From positions 496,001 to 560,000 of the forward strand of contig CANLOU010000003.1 in assembly GCA_947492995.1 (NCBI GenBank): DNA of 64,000 nt, given 5' to 3'. This DNA is from an uncultured Litoreibacter sp. (GTDB lineage: Bacteria; Pseudomonadota; Alphaproteobacteria; Rhodobacterales; Rhodobacteraceae). Positions 17,900 to 27,488 of the stretch are shown piece after piece (within the stretch, counting starts at the first letter, position 1; each line of letters starts with the position of its first letter). The translations under genes were made by a program, and so were the position numbers. The notes beneath the pieces are model-generated. The model searched no databases. It was not told where the DNA came from and saw nothing but the letters and a program-made list of their open reading frames with translations.

Positions 17900-18994
17900 T
17901 TAGTTGGGGATTTCAGCCGTGAGGCCTTCGACATAGAAGCTCATGCCGGCGAGGCCGTCATCGCCGAAATCTTGAGCGGTTTCGCCCTCGGCCAGCCAGA
18001 CGGAGCCGTCTTGCTTGTTAATTGGGCCGGTGAAGGCATGGTAGGAGCCGTCTGCCAGCGCGTCTTTCATCGCCAGTGCTTCGGCTTTGACGTCAGCAGG
18101 CACCGCGTCGGAGATTTTACCGATGGCAACCATGCCTGCGCCGATGCCATCCCACGTGTCTGTCGATTCCCATGTGCCATCCATCACCGCACCAACCCGG
18201 GCGATGTAGTAGGGCGCCCAGTCGTCAATGATCGAGGACACGCGCGGCAGCGGCGCGTATTCGCCCATATCGGAGGCCTGACCAAAGGTGATGACGCCTT
18301 CGGCCTTTTGGGCTGCGGCTTGCGGCGCCGTGGAGTCGGTGTGCTGCAGGATCACATCTGCGCCTTGCTCGATCAGCGCGGTGGCGGCGTCAGCCTCCTT
18401 GGCGGGATCGAACCATGTGTAGGCCCAGATGATGTTGAATTCCACGTCTGGGTTCACCTTCTTGGCGTGGATATAGGCGGAGTTGATGCCGCGGATAACC
18501 TCGGGGATCGGGAAGGAGGCGATGTAGCCGATCTTGTTGGTCTTGGTCATCTTGCCCGCGATATGGCCCTGAATGGCGCGGCCCTCGTAGAAGCGCGCCG
18601 AGTAGGTGGACACGTTCGGTGTTTCGCGCTTGTAGCCGGTGGCGTGTTCGAACTTCACGTCCGGAAACTTGGCGGCAACCGCGTTGGTCGGGTCCATGTA
18701 GCCGAAGGAGGTGGTGAAGATGATGTCAGCGCCTTGCAGCGCCATTTGGGTGATCGCGCGTTCCGCGTCGGCACCCTCTGGCACGGATTCCTGGTAGACG
18801 GTTTCGACCTTGTCGCCATAGGCTTCTTCGACCGCGAGACGACCCTTGTCGTGCTCGTAGGTCCAGCCGCCGTCCCCGATGGGGCCGACATAGATGAAGC
18901 CCACTTTGGTTTTGGCGTGGCCGTCGGCATATGCGCCTGTGGTGGCAAGGGCCAGCGCGGCGACGCCGGCGGCAAGGATTGATCTGCGTTTCAT
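17900..18994 (-). CDS. BMP-family ABC importer, nucleoside-binding protein
   Basis: The 364-residue protein starts with MKRRSILAAGVAALALATTGAYADGHA, an ordinary signal peptide rather than the lipobox seen in PnrA. It then shows the BMP domain: KVGFIYVGPIGDGGWTYEHD, ADIIFTTSFGYMDPT, and ATALIEQGADVILQHTDST. BMP proteins bind purine nucleosides or related compounds. GGGGAG just before ATG 18994 supports the start; the frame stays open upstream but inside the permease gene. It is the last gene of the xdh/ABC operon, ahead of a terminator. Xanthine, guanosine or urate-related ligands are likely from context. Confidence 0.93.
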   Translation of the reverse strand: MKRRSILAAGVAALALATTGAYADGHAKTKVGFIYVGPIGDGGWTYEHDKGRLAVEEAYGDKVETVYQESVPEGADAERAITQMALQGADIIFTTSFGYMDPTNAVAAKFPDVKFEHATGYKRETPNVSTYSARFYEGRAIQGHIAGKMTKTNKIGYIASFPIPEVIRGINSAYIHAKKVNPDVEFNIIWAYTWFDPAKEADAATALIEQGADVILQHTDSTAPQAAAQKAEGVITFGQASDMGEYAPLPRVSSIIDDWAPYYIARVGAVMDGTWESTDTWDGIGAGMVAIGKISDAVPADVKAEALAMKDALADGSYHAFTGPINKQDGSVWLAEGETAQDFGDDGLAGMSFYVEGLTAEIPN

Positions 18995-19035
18995 TTGGTT
19001 TCTCCCCAGTTGGATAGTTAGCAGCGGTTTTGCCC

Positions 19036-19968
19036 CTAGGACGAGGCGTGAAAGAGTTTGCCCAGACAGGCAGGCGCGTTGAGCGCGGCCTTGGCCTTGC
19101 CGGACGACATGATGACCAGCACCGCGATAGTTATCAGATAGGGCGACATGGACAAGTACTCCACCGGGATGGCGACGCCTGCGGCCTGCAGATTTAGCTG
19201 CAGCACGGTGACGCCGCCGAATAAATAGGCACCCAGCAAAACCCGGAAGGGCCGCCACGCGCCAAACACCACGATGGCCAGCGCGATCCAGCCGGCACCG
19301 GCGGTCATGCCCTCGGTCCATTGGGGGACGCGGACAAGCGACAGGTAGGCCCCGCCCAGCCCTGCGCAGGCCCCGCCGAAGGTGATGGCCATCAGCCGCA
19401 CCTTGACCACCTTGTAGCCCAGCGCGTGGGCGGCGTCGTGGTTCTCGCCGACGGCGCGCAGCACCAGCCCCGCCCGGGTGAATTTCAGCACCGCCCAAGT
19501 GGCGACCACCAGCGCGAGGGCGAAATAGACGACGATGTCGTGGTTGAACAGGATCGGGCCCAGCACGGGGATGTCGGAAAGGAGCGGAATTTCCAGCTTC
19601 CCCGTCGCGGGAGGGCGGATGCCGATATAGCCTTGCCCCATCAGCGAGCTGAGGCCGAGGCCGAAGAGCGTCAGGCCCAGCCCGGTGGCCACTTGGTTGG
19701 ACAGGAAATACTGGGTCAGGACGCCGAAGAGCAGCGACAGCACCGCGCCACCCGCCGCCGCCGCCACGAAGCCCAGCATCGGCGAGCCTGATTCCACCGC
19801 AATGGCGAAGCCGCAGATGGCGCCGGTTATCATCATGCCCTCGACGCCGAGGTTCAGCACGCCGGATTTCTCCACCACCAGCTCGCCGATTGCGGCGAGG
19901 ATGATGGGGGTGGCCGCAACCATGAGGGAGGCCACCAGCAGAATGGGATTAATGGATGTCAGGTCCAA
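19036..19968 (-). CDS. Nucleoside-type ABC importer, permease 2
   Basis: This 310-residue protein with about eight hydrophobic segments belongs to the BPD_transp_2 (branched-chain/ribose) family. LAAIGELVVEKSGVLNLGVE and RAVGENHDAAHALGYKV are the usual signature regions. It pairs with the 360-residue permease to form the channel, as in NupP/NupQ-type nucleoside importers. Its start overlaps the small membrane gene by ten bases. Confidence 0.93.
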   Translation of the reverse strand: MDLTSINPILLVASLMVAATPIILAAIGELVVEKSGVLNLGVEGMMITGAICGFAIAVESGSPMLGFVAAAAGGAVLSLLFGVLTQYFLSNQVATGLGLTLFGLGLSSLMGQGYIGIRPPATGKLEIPLLSDIPVLGPILFNHDIVVYFALALVVATWAVLKFTRAGLVLRAVGENHDAAHALGYKVVKVRLMAITFGGACAGLGGAYLSLVRVPQWTEGMTAGAGWIALAIVVFGAWRPFRVLLGAYLFGGVTVLQLNLQAAGVAIPVEYLSMSPYLITIAVLVIMSSGKAKAALNAPACLGKLFHASS

Positions 19969-20246
19969 TGTTGGCCTCCGATCATGAGGCAGTAGGCGCA
20001 GATCATGCCGAAGCCCGCCGCAGCTGCCAGAACCATCAGCGGCACATGGTGTTTATGGCGCCGCAGCGTGCCGAGGCGGCGTCTTACGCTTGGCAGAACG
20101 AGGCCAAGGGCCATGATAAGCGCGATACCCCCGATATGGGCCAAAACGAAGATCAGCCCTGCGTCGCGACCAGCGCTATGGACCATCCATGGAAGCATCA
20201 GCCCCATCAGCAAACCCATCAACACGGGCATCTTGGGAATTGTCAT
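19959..20246 (-). CDS. Small membrane protein between the two permease genes
   Basis: The 95-residue product has three hydrophobic segments (VLMGLLMGLMLPWMV, GLIFVLAHIGGIALIMALGL, VPLMVLAAAAGFGMICAYCL) and a basic cytoplasmic loop SVRRRLGTLRRHKHH. It starts directly after the TAG of permease 1 and overlaps the start of permease 2, so it is translated as part of the transporter unit. I do not recognise a family. It may be an accessory subunit of the importer. Confidence 0.8.
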   Translation of the reverse strand: MTIPKMPVLMGLLMGLMLPWMVHSAGRDAGLIFVLAHIGGIALIMALGLVLPSVRRRLGTLRRHKHHVPLMVLAAAAGFGMICAYCLMIGGQHWT

Positions 20247-21329
20247 CTACGCCACCTCCCGTTTGCCAAATCGCACGCGGAAGTTGGTCAAGACGTCGAC
20301 CGCGAGCAAGAAGAACAGCAACATGCCCTGAAACGCCTGAATGGCGGCGGCTGGCAGGCCCAACGACGACTGTGCGGCCTCGCCGCCGATATAGGTCAGC
20401 GCCAGCAAAAGCCCCGCCAGCAGGATGCCGATGGGGTTGAGCCGTCCCAGAAACGCCACGATGATCGCGGTGAAGCCGTAGCCGACGTTGAAATCAATGC
20501 TGACCTGGCCTGCGGGGCCGGTGACTTCGAACATGCCCGCCAGCCCTGCCAATGCCCCTGACATGCCAAGGCAGAACAGGATCAACCGCGAGGGGTTCAC
20601 GCCGGCAAATCGTGCTGCCCGGGGGGCTTGGCCAGCGAGTTTGATCTGAAACCCCATCTGATGGCGGGCGAACAAAACATAGGCAAAGATTACGGCGATG
20701 AAGGCTGCGACGACACCCCAATGCATGCCAGAGCCTGCAATGATTTCTTCATTGTAACCAGACGGGTAGGAGCGGAAGTTACGAGACCCCGGAAAGCCCG
20801 CGCCGTCAGGGTTTTTCAGCGCACCCAGCGCCATTGACGCCAGGATGAACTCCGCCACGTAAACCAATAGAAGTGATACCAAAATCTCGTTGGTATTGAA
20901 CTTCACGCGTAGAATGCCGGGGATCATGGCCCACAGAAACCCGCCCAAAGCCCCCGCCAAAATCATCAGCGGGAAGACGATGAAGCTGGCCCACGGGTAG
21001 AAGGCCAATCCGACAGCGGCCCCGCAGATCGCCCCGATGATATATTGCCCCTCTGCGCCGATGTTCCAGATACCCGCGCGAAACCCCATCGACAGGCCAA
21101 TCGCGATCAGGATCAGCGGGCCTGCTTTGACCAGCAATTGCCCGCGATAATAGAAGGCGAATTCCCCAAAGATCGGGTCCCAGAAGATGGTCCGTATGGC
21201 CTCGACCGGGTCCTTGCCAAGGGCTGCGAACATCAGCCCGCCCGCAATCATGGTCAGCACGACGGCCAAAGGCGGCGTCAGCCAAGACCAGAGCTGAGAT
21301 GGCTCGGGGCGTTTCTCCAGAGCGATCAC
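20247..21329 (-). CDS. Nucleoside-type ABC importer, permease 1
   Basis: The 360-residue membrane protein belongs to the BPD_transp_2 family. AIGLSMGFRAGIWNIGAEGQ and KLAGQAPRAARFAGVNPSR are the characteristic segments, with about nine hydrophobic helices in total. It is the longer of the two permeases, as is usual for BMP-dependent importers. The stop abuts the start of the small membrane gene. The gap to the upstream ATPase gene is 42 bases. Confidence 0.93.
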   Translation of the reverse strand: MIALEKRPEPSQLWSWLTPPLAVVLTMIAGGLMFAALGKDPVEAIRTIFWDPIFGEFAFYYRGQLLVKAGPLILIAIGLSMGFRAGIWNIGAEGQYIIGAICGAAVGLAFYPWASFIVFPLMILAGALGGFLWAMIPGILRVKFNTNEILVSLLLVYVAEFILASMALGALKNPDGAGFPGSRNFRSYPSGYNEEIIAGSGMHWGVVAAFIAVIFAYVLFARHQMGFQIKLAGQAPRAARFAGVNPSRLILFCLGMSGALAGLAGMFEVTGPAGQVSIDFNVGYGFTAIIVAFLGRLNPIGILLAGLLLALTYIGGEAAQSSLGLPAAAIQAFQGMLLFFLLAVDVLTNFRVRFGKREVA

Positions 21330-21371
21330 GACAACACCATCACTGTTCCAAAAATATCCAAACCCAACACC

Positions 21372-22886
21372 TTAAGCATTCGCAGGCTCCAGATCATGCG
21401 CGCCACCCATCATCAGGCCGATTTGATCCACTGTCAGGCCAACGGCAGGCACGGGCGCGGTGAGCCGCCCCTCGTTCAAAGCGGCAAATCGGTCGGAGAT
21501 TTCCATCAACTCATCAAGGTCTTGGCTAATGACGATAATGCCTGCACCTTCCGCCGCCAAATCCAAAAGCGCTTGTCGGATTGCGGCCGCTGCGGCGGCG
21601 TCCACCCCCCATGTTGGTTGGTTGACGACCAGCACCTCGGGGCGCTGCAATATCTCACGACCAATGACGAATTTCTGTAGGTTGCCCCCCGACAGCGCCC
21701 GCGCAGCGGTATGGGCGCCGGGCGTGCGCACGTCGAAATCCTTGATAACGTCGGTGGCGAATTTTTGTGCCAACCCCCAATTCAAAAACCCGTTATTTAC
21801 CAGCGACTTGCGGATCGTTCCTGTCAGCGCAGCATTTTCTGTCAGGCTCATATCAGGCGCAGCGGCATGGCCCAGTCTTTCTTCGGGGGCCGCCAGCAGC
21901 CCGATCTGTCTGCGGGCGTTCGGCCCAAGCGGCCCGACATCGCGATCCTTGAAAAACACGTGCCCGGCTGCCGCTGGCAGCTCGCCTGACAATACTGCGG
22001 TCAACTCGTCCTGCCCGTTGCCTGCGACGCCACCGATGCCCAGCACCTCGCCGCGATGCAGGGTCACGGTGACGTCCTTGAGCGAGGTGCCAAACGCGCT
22101 GGGCGCATTGATAGACAGACCGCGCAGCTCCAGCGCGACCTCGGTGGCGCGGTGTGGTGTGCGTTCGGGCACGTGCAGCACCTCGCCCACCATCATCTCC
22201 GCCATGGCGCGCGCGGTTTCCTGACGTGGATTGCACGTGGCCACGTTCTTGCCCAGCCGCAGAATGGTTGCGGCGTCACACAGCCTGCGGATTTCTTCCA
22301 GCTTGTGGGAGATATAGAGGATGGATGTCCCCTCCGAGCGCAGCTTTTCGAGGGTTTTGAACAGGATCTCGACCTCTTGCGGGGTGAGCACCGAGGTCGG
22401 CTCGTCCATAATCAGCAGCTTCGGGTTTTGCAGCAGGCAGCGGATGATCTCAACCCGCTGCCGTTCCCCCGCCGACAGATCACCCACCAGCCGCGACGGG
22501 TCCAGCGGCAGACCATAGGCGTTGGAGACGTCTGTGATTTTGGCGGCCAAGTCGCGCATCTTGGGCGGGTTTTCCATGCCGAGCGCGATGTTTTCGGCCA
22601 CATCCAGCGCCTCGAACAGGCTGAAATGTTGGAACACCATCGCCACGCCCGCGGCCCGCGCGGCGCGGGGTTCAGCGGGCGTGAAGGGCTGTCCGCGAAA
22701 CTGCATCTGCCCTGCATCGGGCTTGACCAACCCGTAGATCATTTTGACCAAAGTCGACTTGCCGGCCCCGTTCTCGCCCAGCAGCGCATGCACCTCGCCG
22801 GGTTTGATGGACAGCGACACATCATCATTTGCCACGACACCGGGATAGGCCTTGGTCAGCCCCGTCAACGTCAAAAGATCCGTCAT
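21372..22886 (-). CDS. Nucleoside-type ABC importer, double ATPase
   Basis: The 504-residue protein has two ABC domains. The first shows Walker A GENGAGKST near residue 40, the signature LSAGERQRVEI and Walker B LLIMDEPTSVL. The second has a degenerate P-loop (GVAGNGQDEL), a full signature LSGGNLQKFVIGREI, and VLVVNQPTWGVD, where the usual Asp-Glu is replaced. Only one site is therefore likely to hydrolyse ATP, as in RbsA and YufO-type proteins. ATG 22886 overlaps the xdhC stop (ATGA), coupling it to the xdh genes. The long upstream extension of the frame is an artefact. Confidence 0.94.
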   Translation of the reverse strand: MTDLLTLTGLTKAYPGVVANDDVSLSIKPGEVHALLGENGAGKSTLVKMIYGLVKPDAGQMQFRGQPFTPAEPRAARAAGVAMVFQHFSLFEALDVAENIALGMENPPKMRDLAAKITDVSNAYGLPLDPSRLVGDLSAGERQRVEIIRCLLQNPKLLIMDEPTSVLTPQEVEILFKTLEKLRSEGTSILYISHKLEEIRRLCDAATILRLGKNVATCNPRQETARAMAEMMVGEVLHVPERTPHRATEVALELRGLSINAPSAFGTSLKDVTVTLHRGEVLGIGGVAGNGQDELTAVLSGELPAAAGHVFFKDRDVGPLGPNARRQIGLLAAPEERLGHAAAPDMSLTENAALTGTIRKSLVNNGFLNWGLAQKFATDVIKDFDVRTPGAHTAARALSGGNLQKFVIGREILQRPEVLVVNQPTWGVDAAAAAAIRQALLDLAAEGAGIIVISQDLDELMEISDRFAALNEGRLTAPVPAVGLTVDQIGLMMGGAHDLEPANA

Positions 22887-23857
22887 GCCTTGGCGTGCCC
22901 CCCCGTCGCCTGCGTGCCCTTGCGTCCGTCTCTGGCCCGGCTGCGCGACTGCATCACTAGCGCGGCGGCAACACCCAAAGCAATAGCCTGCGGATGCTTG
23001 CCCAAACCCGGGTCCCCGATGGGACAGGTAATCCGCCCAATCTGCGCATCTGCGTGCCCCAGAGACCTTAACCGCGTCTGAAAGCGCGCCCATTTTGTTT
23101 TTGACCCGATCAGCCCGGCCCCGGCAAAGCCGTGCGACAGCAACTGATGGCACAGCTCAAGATCCAGCGTGTGCGCGTAGGTCAGGATCAGGTGCTGCGC
23201 ATGCGATGGCGCCATTGCCACCGTGGCGGCGGGGTTTGTGGCGGGCAGGGCCGTCACACTGGCAGGGATGTGGTCGGGGAACCGGTTCAGCTCGGTGTCC
23301 ACCCAAGTGATGGCGAACTCCGGCAGCGGGGCCATGGCCCCGACGATGGCGCGGCCCACATGGCCAGCCCCATAGACCCAAAGCGGCGTGGGCTGGGACC
23401 TGACGGGTTCGGCCAGCCACCCGTTTTGGAACGTCAGGGGGCCGGGTTGTCCCGATCTGGCCTGCGCCACCAACCGCGTCACGCTCAGCGGCATGTCCGC
23501 ATCGCCCGACACCCGCCTGGCGTGGACCGCATCGCTCGGGTCGATCTGCGCCAGATCCGCCGCGCCGAAGACCTCGCTGACAAGCGTGACCGCCCCGCCG
23601 CAGCATTGGCCCAACGCGGGGCCCAGCGGCAGTTTGTCGACCGTCGTGCCGGGCGCGGCCAGCCGCGCGCGCAGCGCGTTGACGGCCTGGTACTCAAGCG
23701 CGCCGCCCCCAATTGTGCCGGACTGCCCGCCGTCCCAAACCAACATGGATGTCCCCGTTTCGCGGGGCGCGGACCCCGCATGTGCGGCGATCACGATGCG
23801 GCCAACGACGCCGTGAGAGGCAACCGTGTCCCGCAAGGCGTGAAGATCAAAGCTCAC
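22883..23857 (-). CDS. xdhC: Xanthine dehydrogenase accessory protein
   Basis: The 324-residue XdhC protein binds molybdenum cofactor, helps its sulfuration and inserts it into the XdhB subunit. The N-terminal XdhC/CoxI domain shows RETGTSMLVW, GTIGGGALEYQAVNAL and the GPALGQCCGGAV cysteine motif. The C-terminal Rossmann-like domain has LWVYGAGHVGRAIV and GLIGSKTKWARFQTRL. It overlaps xdhB by four bases upstream and the ATPase gene by four bases downstream, so it joins the enzyme and transporter halves of the operon. Confidence 0.94.
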   Translation of the reverse strand: MSFDLHALRDTVASHGVVGRIVIAAHAGSAPRETGTSMLVWDGGQSGTIGGGALEYQAVNALRARLAAPGTTVDKLPLGPALGQCCGGAVTLVSEVFGAADLAQIDPSDAVHARRVSGDADMPLSVTRLVAQARSGQPGPLTFQNGWLAEPVRSQPTPLWVYGAGHVGRAIVGAMAPLPEFAITWVDTELNRFPDHIPASVTALPATNPAATVAMAPSHAQHLILTYAHTLDLELCHQLLSHGFAGAGLIGSKTKWARFQTRLRSLGHADAQIGRITCPIGDPGLGKHPQAIALGVAAALVMQSRSRARDGRKGTQATGGHAKA

Positions 23858-26127
23858 CTTTGGCCGCGCTTCACGGCCGCCAGCACCCGCTCGGCGGTCG
23901 CGGGGGCGTCGAGGGCGGGGTAAGCGGTGCCGGTGGAGGCGATGGCATCCGACAGGGCCATCAAGGCCGAGATGCCCAGCATCAATGGTGGCTCGCCAAC
24001 GGCCTTCGATCTGTAAATCGTGTCAGCGGGGTTGTCCCCCTCCCACAACGCGACGTTGAAGACGTCCGGCGCGTCGGAGGCGCATGGGATTTTGTAGGTG
24101 GCGGGCGCGTGGGTTTTCAACGCGCCGTTGTCGTCCCAGACCAGTTCTTCGGTGGTCAGCCAGCCCGCGCCTTGCACGTAGCCGCCCTCGATCTGGCCGA
24201 TGTCCAGCGCCGGGTTCAGCGACGCGCCGCAATCATGCAGGATGTCGGCGCGCAGGATGCGGTTTTCGCCGGTCAGCGTGTCGATCACCACCTCGGTCAC
24301 GGCGGCCCCATAGGCAAAGTAGAAAAACGGGCGGCCTTGGCCCTTGATACGGTCCCACGCCACGTCCGGGGTTGCGTAAAAGCCCGTGGCCGACAGCGAC
24401 ACCCGGTGCTCATATGCCGATTTGACCGCCTCTTCAAAACGCATCACCCCGCCTGGTGTGGTCACGTTGCCATTTGCAAAACTGACCTCGCCACCAAAAT
24501 GGGCGGCCATCCGGTCGCAGATTGTCTCGCAGGCGGCTTTCACCGCCATCCCGTTCAAATCCGTCCCGCTGGAGGCCGCGGTCGCGGATGTGTTTGGCAC
24601 CTTGCCCGTGTCGGTGGCGGTGATTTGCACGCGGTCGGGTGACACGCCGAACACGGATGCCGCGACCTGTGCCACTTTGGTGAACAGCCCTTGCCCCATC
24701 TCGGTGCCGCCATGGTTGAGATGGATCGAGCCGTCCTGATAGACATGCACCAACGCGCCCGCCTGATTGAGATGGGTCAACGTGAACGAAATCCCGAATT
24801 TCACTGGGGTCAGCGCGATGCCCTTTTTCAGAACGGCGTTCTCGGCATTCCAGGCAGACACCGCCGCCCGCCGCGCCTGATAATCAGAAGAGACCTCCAG
24901 CGCCTCGGTTAGCTCGTGCAGGATGCTGTCGGTGACCGCCATCCCATACGGGGTCGTGGGCTTCGTTTTGGCAGAAATACTCGCGGCGGACGGGTAGTAA
25001 TTGGCGCGCCGCACCTGCAGCGGGTCCACGCCCAGATGATGCGCCACATGATCCATCACCCGCTCAATGCCAAGGATGCCTTGCGGCCCGCCAAAGCCTC
25101 TGAATGCGGTGTTGCTTTGGGTGTTGGTCTTCAGCCGGTGCGACGTGATCCGCGCATGATCGAGCAGGTAGGCATTGTCGGCATGCAGCATGGCGCGGTC
25201 GGCCACGGGCAGGGACAGGTCCTGGGCCCAGCCGCATTTGGCGTATTGGGTGAAATCAACGCCCGACACGCGGCCCGCATCATCAAAGCCCACGTCATAG
25301 TCGATGCGAAAGTCGTGGCGCTTGCCGGTAATCATCATGTCGTCATCGCGGTCATAGCGCATTTTGCAGGGCCAGCCGGTCAGCCGTGCCGCAATGGCGC
25401 AGGCCACGCATAGCGCGTTGCCCTGACTTTCCTTGCCGCCAAACCCCCCGCCCATCCGGCGCACCTCGACCCGCACGGCATTCATTGGACAGCCCAACGC
25501 CTCGGCCACCTTGTGCTGGATTTCGGTCGGGTGTTGGGACGAGGCATGCACCACCATCTCGCCGCCATCTTGCGGCAGGGCGAGGGCCGCGTGGCCCTCA
25601 AGGTAAAAATGTTCCTGCCCGCCAATGTCAATGGATCCCGACAGACGGTGCTTGGCGCTGCCCAAAGCCGCTTCGACATCTCCTTTTGCGTAGATCCGTG
25701 GGCCTTCTTCAAAGCGGCTTTCGGCGGCAAGGGCATCTTCAATTGTCAGGATCGGCGTGTCTTTGGCATATGTGATCTGCCCAAGGCGGGCCGCTTTGCG
25801 GGCGGCCAGGTGGGACGTCGCGACCACCAGAAAAATTGGCTGGCCAATGTAATGAACAGATCCCGTGCTCAAGAGCGGCTCATCATGGGCGGAAGGGGAC
25901 ACATCATTGTCAAAAGGCAGGTCGCGCGCGGTCAGAACGGCCACGACCCCATCTGCGGCCTCTACCGCGCCGAGGTCCATTTCGGTGATTGAGCCATTGG
26001 CGATAGCGGATGTCGCAAAAGCCAGATGGAGCGTATTCGCGGGCGTCGGGATGTCGTCGGCGTAGCGTGCGGCGCCGGTGACGTGCAGCGTGCCGCTGTC
26101 ATGGGGGCGAGAGCGGTGGACGGTCAT
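23854..26127 (-). CDS. xdhB: Xanthine dehydrogenase, molybdopterin subunit
   Basis: The 757-residue large subunit binds the molybdenum cofactor and carries the active site that hydroxylates hypoxanthine and xanthine to urate. Visible motifs are RMGGGFGGKESQ, the AFRGFGGPQG loop, GTEMGQGLFTKVAQ, and SKAVGEPPLMLG with the catalytic glutamate. The protein starts MTVHRSRPHDSGTLHVTGAA, as expected for bacterial XdhB. It overlaps xdhA and xdhC by four bases each. A 22-base repeat is embedded at 24,961-24,982, encoding SISAKTK just before TTPYG. Confidence 0.95.
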   Translation of the reverse strand: MTVHRSRPHDSGTLHVTGAARYADDIPTPANTLHLAFATSAIANGSITEMDLGAVEAADGVVAVLTARDLPFDNDVSPSAHDEPLLSTGSVHYIGQPIFLVVATSHLAARKAARLGQITYAKDTPILTIEDALAAESRFEEGPRIYAKGDVEAALGSAKHRLSGSIDIGGQEHFYLEGHAALALPQDGGEMVVHASSQHPTEIQHKVAEALGCPMNAVRVEVRRMGGGFGGKESQGNALCVACAIAARLTGWPCKMRYDRDDDMMITGKRHDFRIDYDVGFDDAGRVSGVDFTQYAKCGWAQDLSLPVADRAMLHADNAYLLDHARITSHRLKTNTQSNTAFRGFGGPQGILGIERVMDHVAHHLGVDPLQVRRANYYPSAASISAKTKPTTPYGMAVTDSILHELTEALEVSSDYQARRAAVSAWNAENAVLKKGIALTPVKFGISFTLTHLNQAGALVHVYQDGSIHLNHGGTEMGQGLFTKVAQVAASVFGVSPDRVQITATDTGKVPNTSATAASSGTDLNGMAVKAACETICDRMAAHFGGEVSFANGNVTTPGGVMRFEEAVKSAYEHRVSLSATGFYATPDVAWDRIKGQGRPFFYFAYGAAVTEVVIDTLTGENRILRADILHDCGASLNPALDIGQIEGGYVQGAGWLTTEELVWDDNGALKTHAPATYKIPCASDAPDVFNVALWEGDNPADTIYRSKAVGEPPLMLGISALMALSDAIASTGTAYPALDAPATAERVLAAVKRGQR
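24959..24984 (-). repeat. GAGTATTT...GAAG element inside xdhB
   Basis: On the minus strand this reads GAGTATTTCTGCCAAAAC followed by GAAG, identical over 22 bases to the intergenic copy at 36,247-36,268. It is in frame within xdhB. Confidence 0.75.
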
Positions 26128-27488
26128 GCCCGCACCTGCAAGACATCTGTCATATGGCCGGATTTTTCATCGAAAAACCGCTGCAACATGCCTTGCGCAA
26201 CCTGCAACCGGTACTCGGCAGAGGCGCGCATGTCGCTCATAGGGGTGAAGTCTTTTTCAAAACACGCTTTCGCCGCATCAAGTGTCGCTTGCGTTGCGGG
26301 CTGGCCTTGCAATGCGGCCTCAACTGACGACGCGCGCTTTGGGGTCCCGGCCATGCCGCCAAAGGCTACGCGGGCAGATGTTATCACCTCGCCTTCCATC
26401 ACAATGTTGAAACACCCGCAGGCCGCCGAGATGTCCTGATCGAACCGTTTCGAAATCTTGTAACAGCGCAGGGTATCCGCTTGTCGGGGGATCGACACCG
26501 CCTCGACAAATTCGCCCGCTTCCCGGTCCTGTCGCCCGTATTCGACAAAGAAGTCCTCCAACAAAATCTCGCGCCGAATGTCCCCTTTTCGCAGGTGCAA
26601 CGTGGCCCCAAGCGCGATCAAGGCGGGCGGGCTGTCGCCAATGGGTGAGCCATTGGCGATGTTGCCGCCAATGGTGGCCGCGTTGCGCACCTGAACCGAC
26701 CCGTAGCGCCTGAGCATGTCGGCAAAAGAGGGATGCACATCGCGCATGGCGTTCAACACTTGCGTGATGGTGCAGGCCGCGCCGATCCGGATGGTGGTGT
26801 CGTCGATGGTAATCTGCTGCAGATCGGCGCACCGCCCCAGAAAGGCGACCTGAGAGAGCTCTTGCAACTGCTTGGTCACCCAAAGACCGACATCTGTTCC
26901 GCCGCCGACAAGCGTTGCGTCGGGATGCTGGCTGTACCAGGCGGCCAGCTCGTCGGAACTTTCGGGCAGTACAAATTCGGACGGCAAGCCGTCAATGGCG
27001 CTGACGTCTTCCTCCATCCAAAGCGGCACCGCGGCAGACGCCGCCGCCTGTGCGGCGCGCAGGATCGGGGCATATCCGGTACAGCGGCACAGATTGCCCG
27101 CAAGCTGGTCCTTGTGATCGGTCGCCCCGTTTTTATGCGCGGCCGCCATGGTGGTGATGAAGCCGGGTGTGCAGAAGCCGCATTGCGAGCCGTGATGATC
27201 GACCATCATCTGCTGCACAGGGTGCATGCCACCATTGGGCCCCGAGATACCCTCCACCGTGCGCACGGCGCGCCCGTGAAGCTGGGGCATGAACAAAATG
27301 CAGGCGTTTTGGGCCTGCGCCACGCCGTCCGCGCCCGTCACAATGACCGAACACGCGCCGCAATCGCCTTCGTTGCAGCCTTCCTTGGTCCCGGTCAGCC
27401 CCATCCGCTCACGCAGAAAATCAAGCAGCGTGTCGGTGGCCCCGACGCGGCTTTGAACGATCTCCCCATTCAGAAGAAACGTCACCAT
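26124..27488 (-). CDS. xdhA: Xanthine dehydrogenase, FeS/FAD subunit
   Basis: The 454-residue small subunit carries electrons from the molybdenum centre to NAD. The plant-type 2Fe-2S motif lies at Cys38, Cys43, Cys46 and Cys63; the second cluster uses Cys103, Cys106, Cys134 and Cys136 (CGFCTPG, CRCTGY). An FAD-binding domain follows (LVGGGTDVGLWVTKQ, ATIGGNIANGSPIGDSPP), then the CO-dehydrogenase flavoprotein C-terminal domain. The frame runs upstream to 27,689, but MVTFLLNGE at 27,488 is the family N-terminus. This is the first gene of the operon, and its promoter should lie in the 246-base divergent region. Confidence 0.95.
   Translation of the reverse strand: MVTFLLNGEIVQSRVGATDTLLDFLRERMGLTGTKEGCNEGDCGACSVIVTGADGVAQAQNACILFMPQLHGRAVRTVEGISGPNGGMHPVQQMMVDHHGSQCGFCTPGFITTMAAAHKNGATDHKDQLAGNLCRCTGYAPILRAAQAAASAAVPLWMEEDVSAIDGLPSEFVLPESSDELAAWYSQHPDATLVGGGTDVGLWVTKQLQELSQVAFLGRCADLQQITIDDTTIRIGAACTITQVLNAMRDVHPSFADMLRRYGSVQVRNAATIGGNIANGSPIGDSPPALIALGATLHLRKGDIRREILLEDFFVEYGRQDREAGEFVEAVSIPRQADTLRCYKISKRFDQDISAACGCFNIVMEGEVITSARVAFGGMAGTPKRASSVEAALQGQPATQATLDAAKACFEKDFTPMSDMRASAEYRLQVAQGMLQRFFDEKSGHMTDVLQVRA

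Noticed and set aside
18995-19498. N-terminal extension of the BMP protein frame
   Set aside because: It lies inside the permease gene, is Arg/Gly-rich, and the signal peptide with ribosome site starts at 18,994.
22056-23081. A 341-codon plus-strand open frame
   Set aside because: It is fully antisense to the double ATPase and xdhC genes, both of which are certain.
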